DNA of 64,000 nt, taken from NCBI GenBank assembly GCA_040954595.2, contig CM082587.2:11656001-11720000 (forward strand), in the 5' to 3' direction. This DNA is from Balanoglossus misakiensis. Taxonomy: Eukaryota > Hemichordata. Every line of letters begins with the position of its first letter. Within the stretch, counting starts at the first letter, position 1. The position numbers and the translations under genes were made by a program. Positions 61,801 to 64,000 of this stretch are shown here, piece after piece. Below the pieces are notes generated by a model. The model was given only the letters and a program-made list of their open reading frames with translations. It did not search any database and was not told the DNA's origin.

Positions 61801-64000
61801 ATTGCGGCATCAATATATTTTATCTATTCTAGCCAAAGAGCTTGGCACCTGTTGAAATGAACTCATCTGCTGTGGGCCAGTTTATTGGTGGCAGTTGAGC
61901 TGAGGAGAGCACCTTCCTTCCCGGGACGCCACCAAGTAAAGTTCCACGCCGCCCACCACAGATGCCAGCATTCATTCATGCGAGTGAGTGTAATTGCAAA
62001 TTTGCCTATTCTAGATTCTTACGTGCCATTGGAGAGCTCCATTGACTGGTCATTCATACTGTTTTCATTCATTCATTGCGGCATCAATATATTTTATCTA
62101 TTCTAGCCAAAGAGCTTGGCACCTGTTGAAATGAACTCATCTGCTGTGGGCCAGTTTATTGGTGGCAGTTGAGCTGAGGAGAGCACCTTCCTTCCCGGCA
62201 CGCCACCAAGTAAAGTTCCACGCCGCCCACCACAGATGCCAGCATTCATTCATGCGAGTGAGTGTAATTGCAAATTTGCCTATTCTAGATCTGTAATGGA
62301 AATGGAGAAAGTACCTTATATTTTCTGTAAAATAGACATTTAATTGGCAAGCCGTCCTGCATCAATTATTAATTGTGTACATGCACTAAAGCGCCCTCAC
62401 TGCTGGGTGTGTTGTATGGTCTTTAACCCTGTTTCAAATTAGAGTACTTTCTGCAATTTCAAGACAGATCTTACGTGCCATTGGAGAGCTCCATTGACTG
62501 GTCATTCATACTGTTTTCATTCATTCATTGCGGCATCAATATATTTTATCTATTCTAGCCAAAGAGCTTGGCACCTGTTGAAATGAACTCATCTGCTGTG
62601 GGCCAGTTTATTGGTGGCAGTTGAGCTGAGGAGAGCACCTTCCTTCCCGGCACGCCACCAAGTAAAGTTCCACGCCGCCCACCACAGATGCCAGCATTCA
62701 TTCATGCGAGTGAGTGTAATTGCAAATTTGCCTATTCTAGAATTACGTGCCATTGGAGAGCTCCATTGACTGGTCATTCATACTGTTTTCATTCATTCAT
62801 TGCGGCATCAATATATTTTATCTATTCTAGCCAAAGAGCTTGGCACCTGTTGAAATGAACTCATCTGCTGTGGGCCAGTTTATTGGTGGCAGTTGAGCTG
62901 AGGAGAGCACCTTCCTTCCCGGCACGCCACCAAGTAAAGTTCCACGCCGCCCACCACAGATGCCAGCATTCATTCATGCGAGTGAGTGTAATTGCAAATT
63001 TGCCTATTCTAGATCTGTAATGGAAATGGAGAAAGTACCTTATATTTTCTGTAAAATAGACATTTAATTGGCAAGCCGTCCTGCATCAATTATGAATTGT
63101 GTACATGCACTAAAGCGCCCTCACTGCTGGGTGTGTTGTATGGTCTTTAACCCTGTTTCAAATTAGAGTACTTTCTGCAATTTCAAGACAGATCTTACGT
63201 GCCATTGGAGAGCTCCATTGACTGGTCATTCATACTGTTTTCATTCATTCATTGCGGCATCAATATATTTTATCTATTCTAGCCAAAGAGCTTGGCACCT
63301 GTTGAAATGAACTCATCTGCTGTGGGCCAGTTTATTGGTGGCAGTTGAGCTGAGGAGAGCACCTTCCTTCCCGGCACGCCACCAAGTAAAGTTCCACGCC
63401 GCCCACCACAGATGCCAGCATTCATTCATGCGAGTGAGTGTAATTGCAAATTTGCCTATTCTAGATCTGTAATGGAAATGGAGAAAGTACCTTATATTTT
63501 CTGTAAAATAGACATTTAATTGGCAAGCCGTCCTGCATCAATTATGAATTGTGTACATGCACTAAAGCGCCCTCACTGCTGGGTGTGTTGTATGGTCTTT
63601 AACCCTGTTTCAAATTAGAGTACTTTCTGCAATTTCAAGACAGATCTTACGTGCCATTGGAGAGCTCCATTGACTGGTCATTCATACTGTTTTCATTCAT
63701 TCATTTCGGCATCAATATATTTTATCTATTCTAGCCAAAGAGCTTGGCACCTGTTGAAATGAACTCATCTGCTGTGGGCCAGTTTATTGGTGGCAGTTGA
63801 GCTGAGAAGAGCACCTTCCTTCCCGGCACGCCACCAAGTAAAGTTCCACGCCGCCCACCACAGATGCCAGCATTCATTCATGCGAGTGAGTGTAATTGCA
63901 AATTTGCCTATTCTAGAATCTTACGTGCCATTGGAGAGCTCCATTGACTGGTCATTCATACTGTTTTCATTCATTCATTGCGGCATCAATATATTTTATC
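52898..64000 (+). repeat. Satellite B array, copy 2, cut by window end
   Basis: Same monomer order as the first array at offset 22,632. Short-form markers fall at 53621, 54367, 56901, 57175, 58331, 59077, 61611, 61885 and 62589. The array continues past 64000. Confidence 0.96.

Larger units (their letters stand above)
21598..64000. repeat. Tandem macro-repeat, period 22,632 bp (1.9 copies)
   Basis: Copy 1 is 21598-44229; copy 2 begins at 44230 and is cut by the window end. Every landmark compared is offset by 22,632 bp: gene fragment 22506/45138, both divergent genes, the SET gene, the endonuclease gene and all satellite B landmarks. A 20-G run (27406-27425; 50038-50057), a 17-C run followed by 8 A, and single-base oddities (tatgtattctag near 30498/53130; atttcggc near 41071/63703) are shared at identical offsets. 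I saw no difference in the stretches I compared by eye. Confidence 0.95.

Noticed and set aside
30266-64000. Calling satellite B centromeric
   Set aside because: Higher-order structure is suggestive, but nothing in the sequence alone shows centromere function.

Overview
The window is eukaryotic and reads as part of an invertebrate animal genome. The one multi-exon gene has GT-AG introns, promoters look TATA-type, polyadenylation-type signals are present, and the ends of the window are satellite DNA. I cannot name the species. Most of the sequence is repeats; only about 7 kb, present twice, carries convincing genes.

Layout. (1) 1-20451: satellite array A, about ten units of ~2.05 kb. Each unit joins ~11 copies of an ~82-bp GC-richer submonomer, a poly-G tract, and an AT-rich half made of three diverged ~335-bp repeats. 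(2) 20452-21497: a piece of the same satellite in inverted orientation, ending at a 100-N scaffold gap (21498-21597). (3) 21598-64000: a macro-repeat with a period of exactly 22,632 bp. Copy 1 is 21598-44229; copy 2 starts at 44230 and is cut by the window end. Each copy holds a gene island (22119-30265; 44751-52897) and a ~14.5-kb array of satellite B (452-bp monomers plus 272- and 274-bp deletion forms, organised in a 4,710-bp higher-order repeat). Every position compared had the same offset, including a 20-G run and a 17-C run, so this is either a very recent tandem duplication or an assembly duplication.

Gene island, left to right: a 902-bp tandem duplication carrying a truncated gene fragment; a minus-strand gene and a plus-strand gene that diverge from a 171-bp intergenic region and that look like the N- and C-terminal halves of one transposase-like (DUF7869-type) protein; a four-exon gene fusing a D5/primase C-terminal-like DNA-binding module to a KMT5A-like SET domain; a His-Me-finger (I-PpoI-like) endonuclease gene whose coding sequence contains a large perfect-stem palindrome; a diverged single monomer of satellite B; and a decayed non-LTR reverse-transcriptase tail. 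Satellite B starts right after this.

How the parts may work together is inference. A split DDE-type recombinase, a DNA-binding histone methyltransferase and a homing-type endonuclease side by side suggest an unusual selfish or mobile cassette. Satellite B looks amplified from a sequence related to the cassette's right edge. I found no terminal inverted repeats or target-site duplications, so mobility is not shown. Start codons were re-chosen where the longest open frame began at a non-ATG codon.
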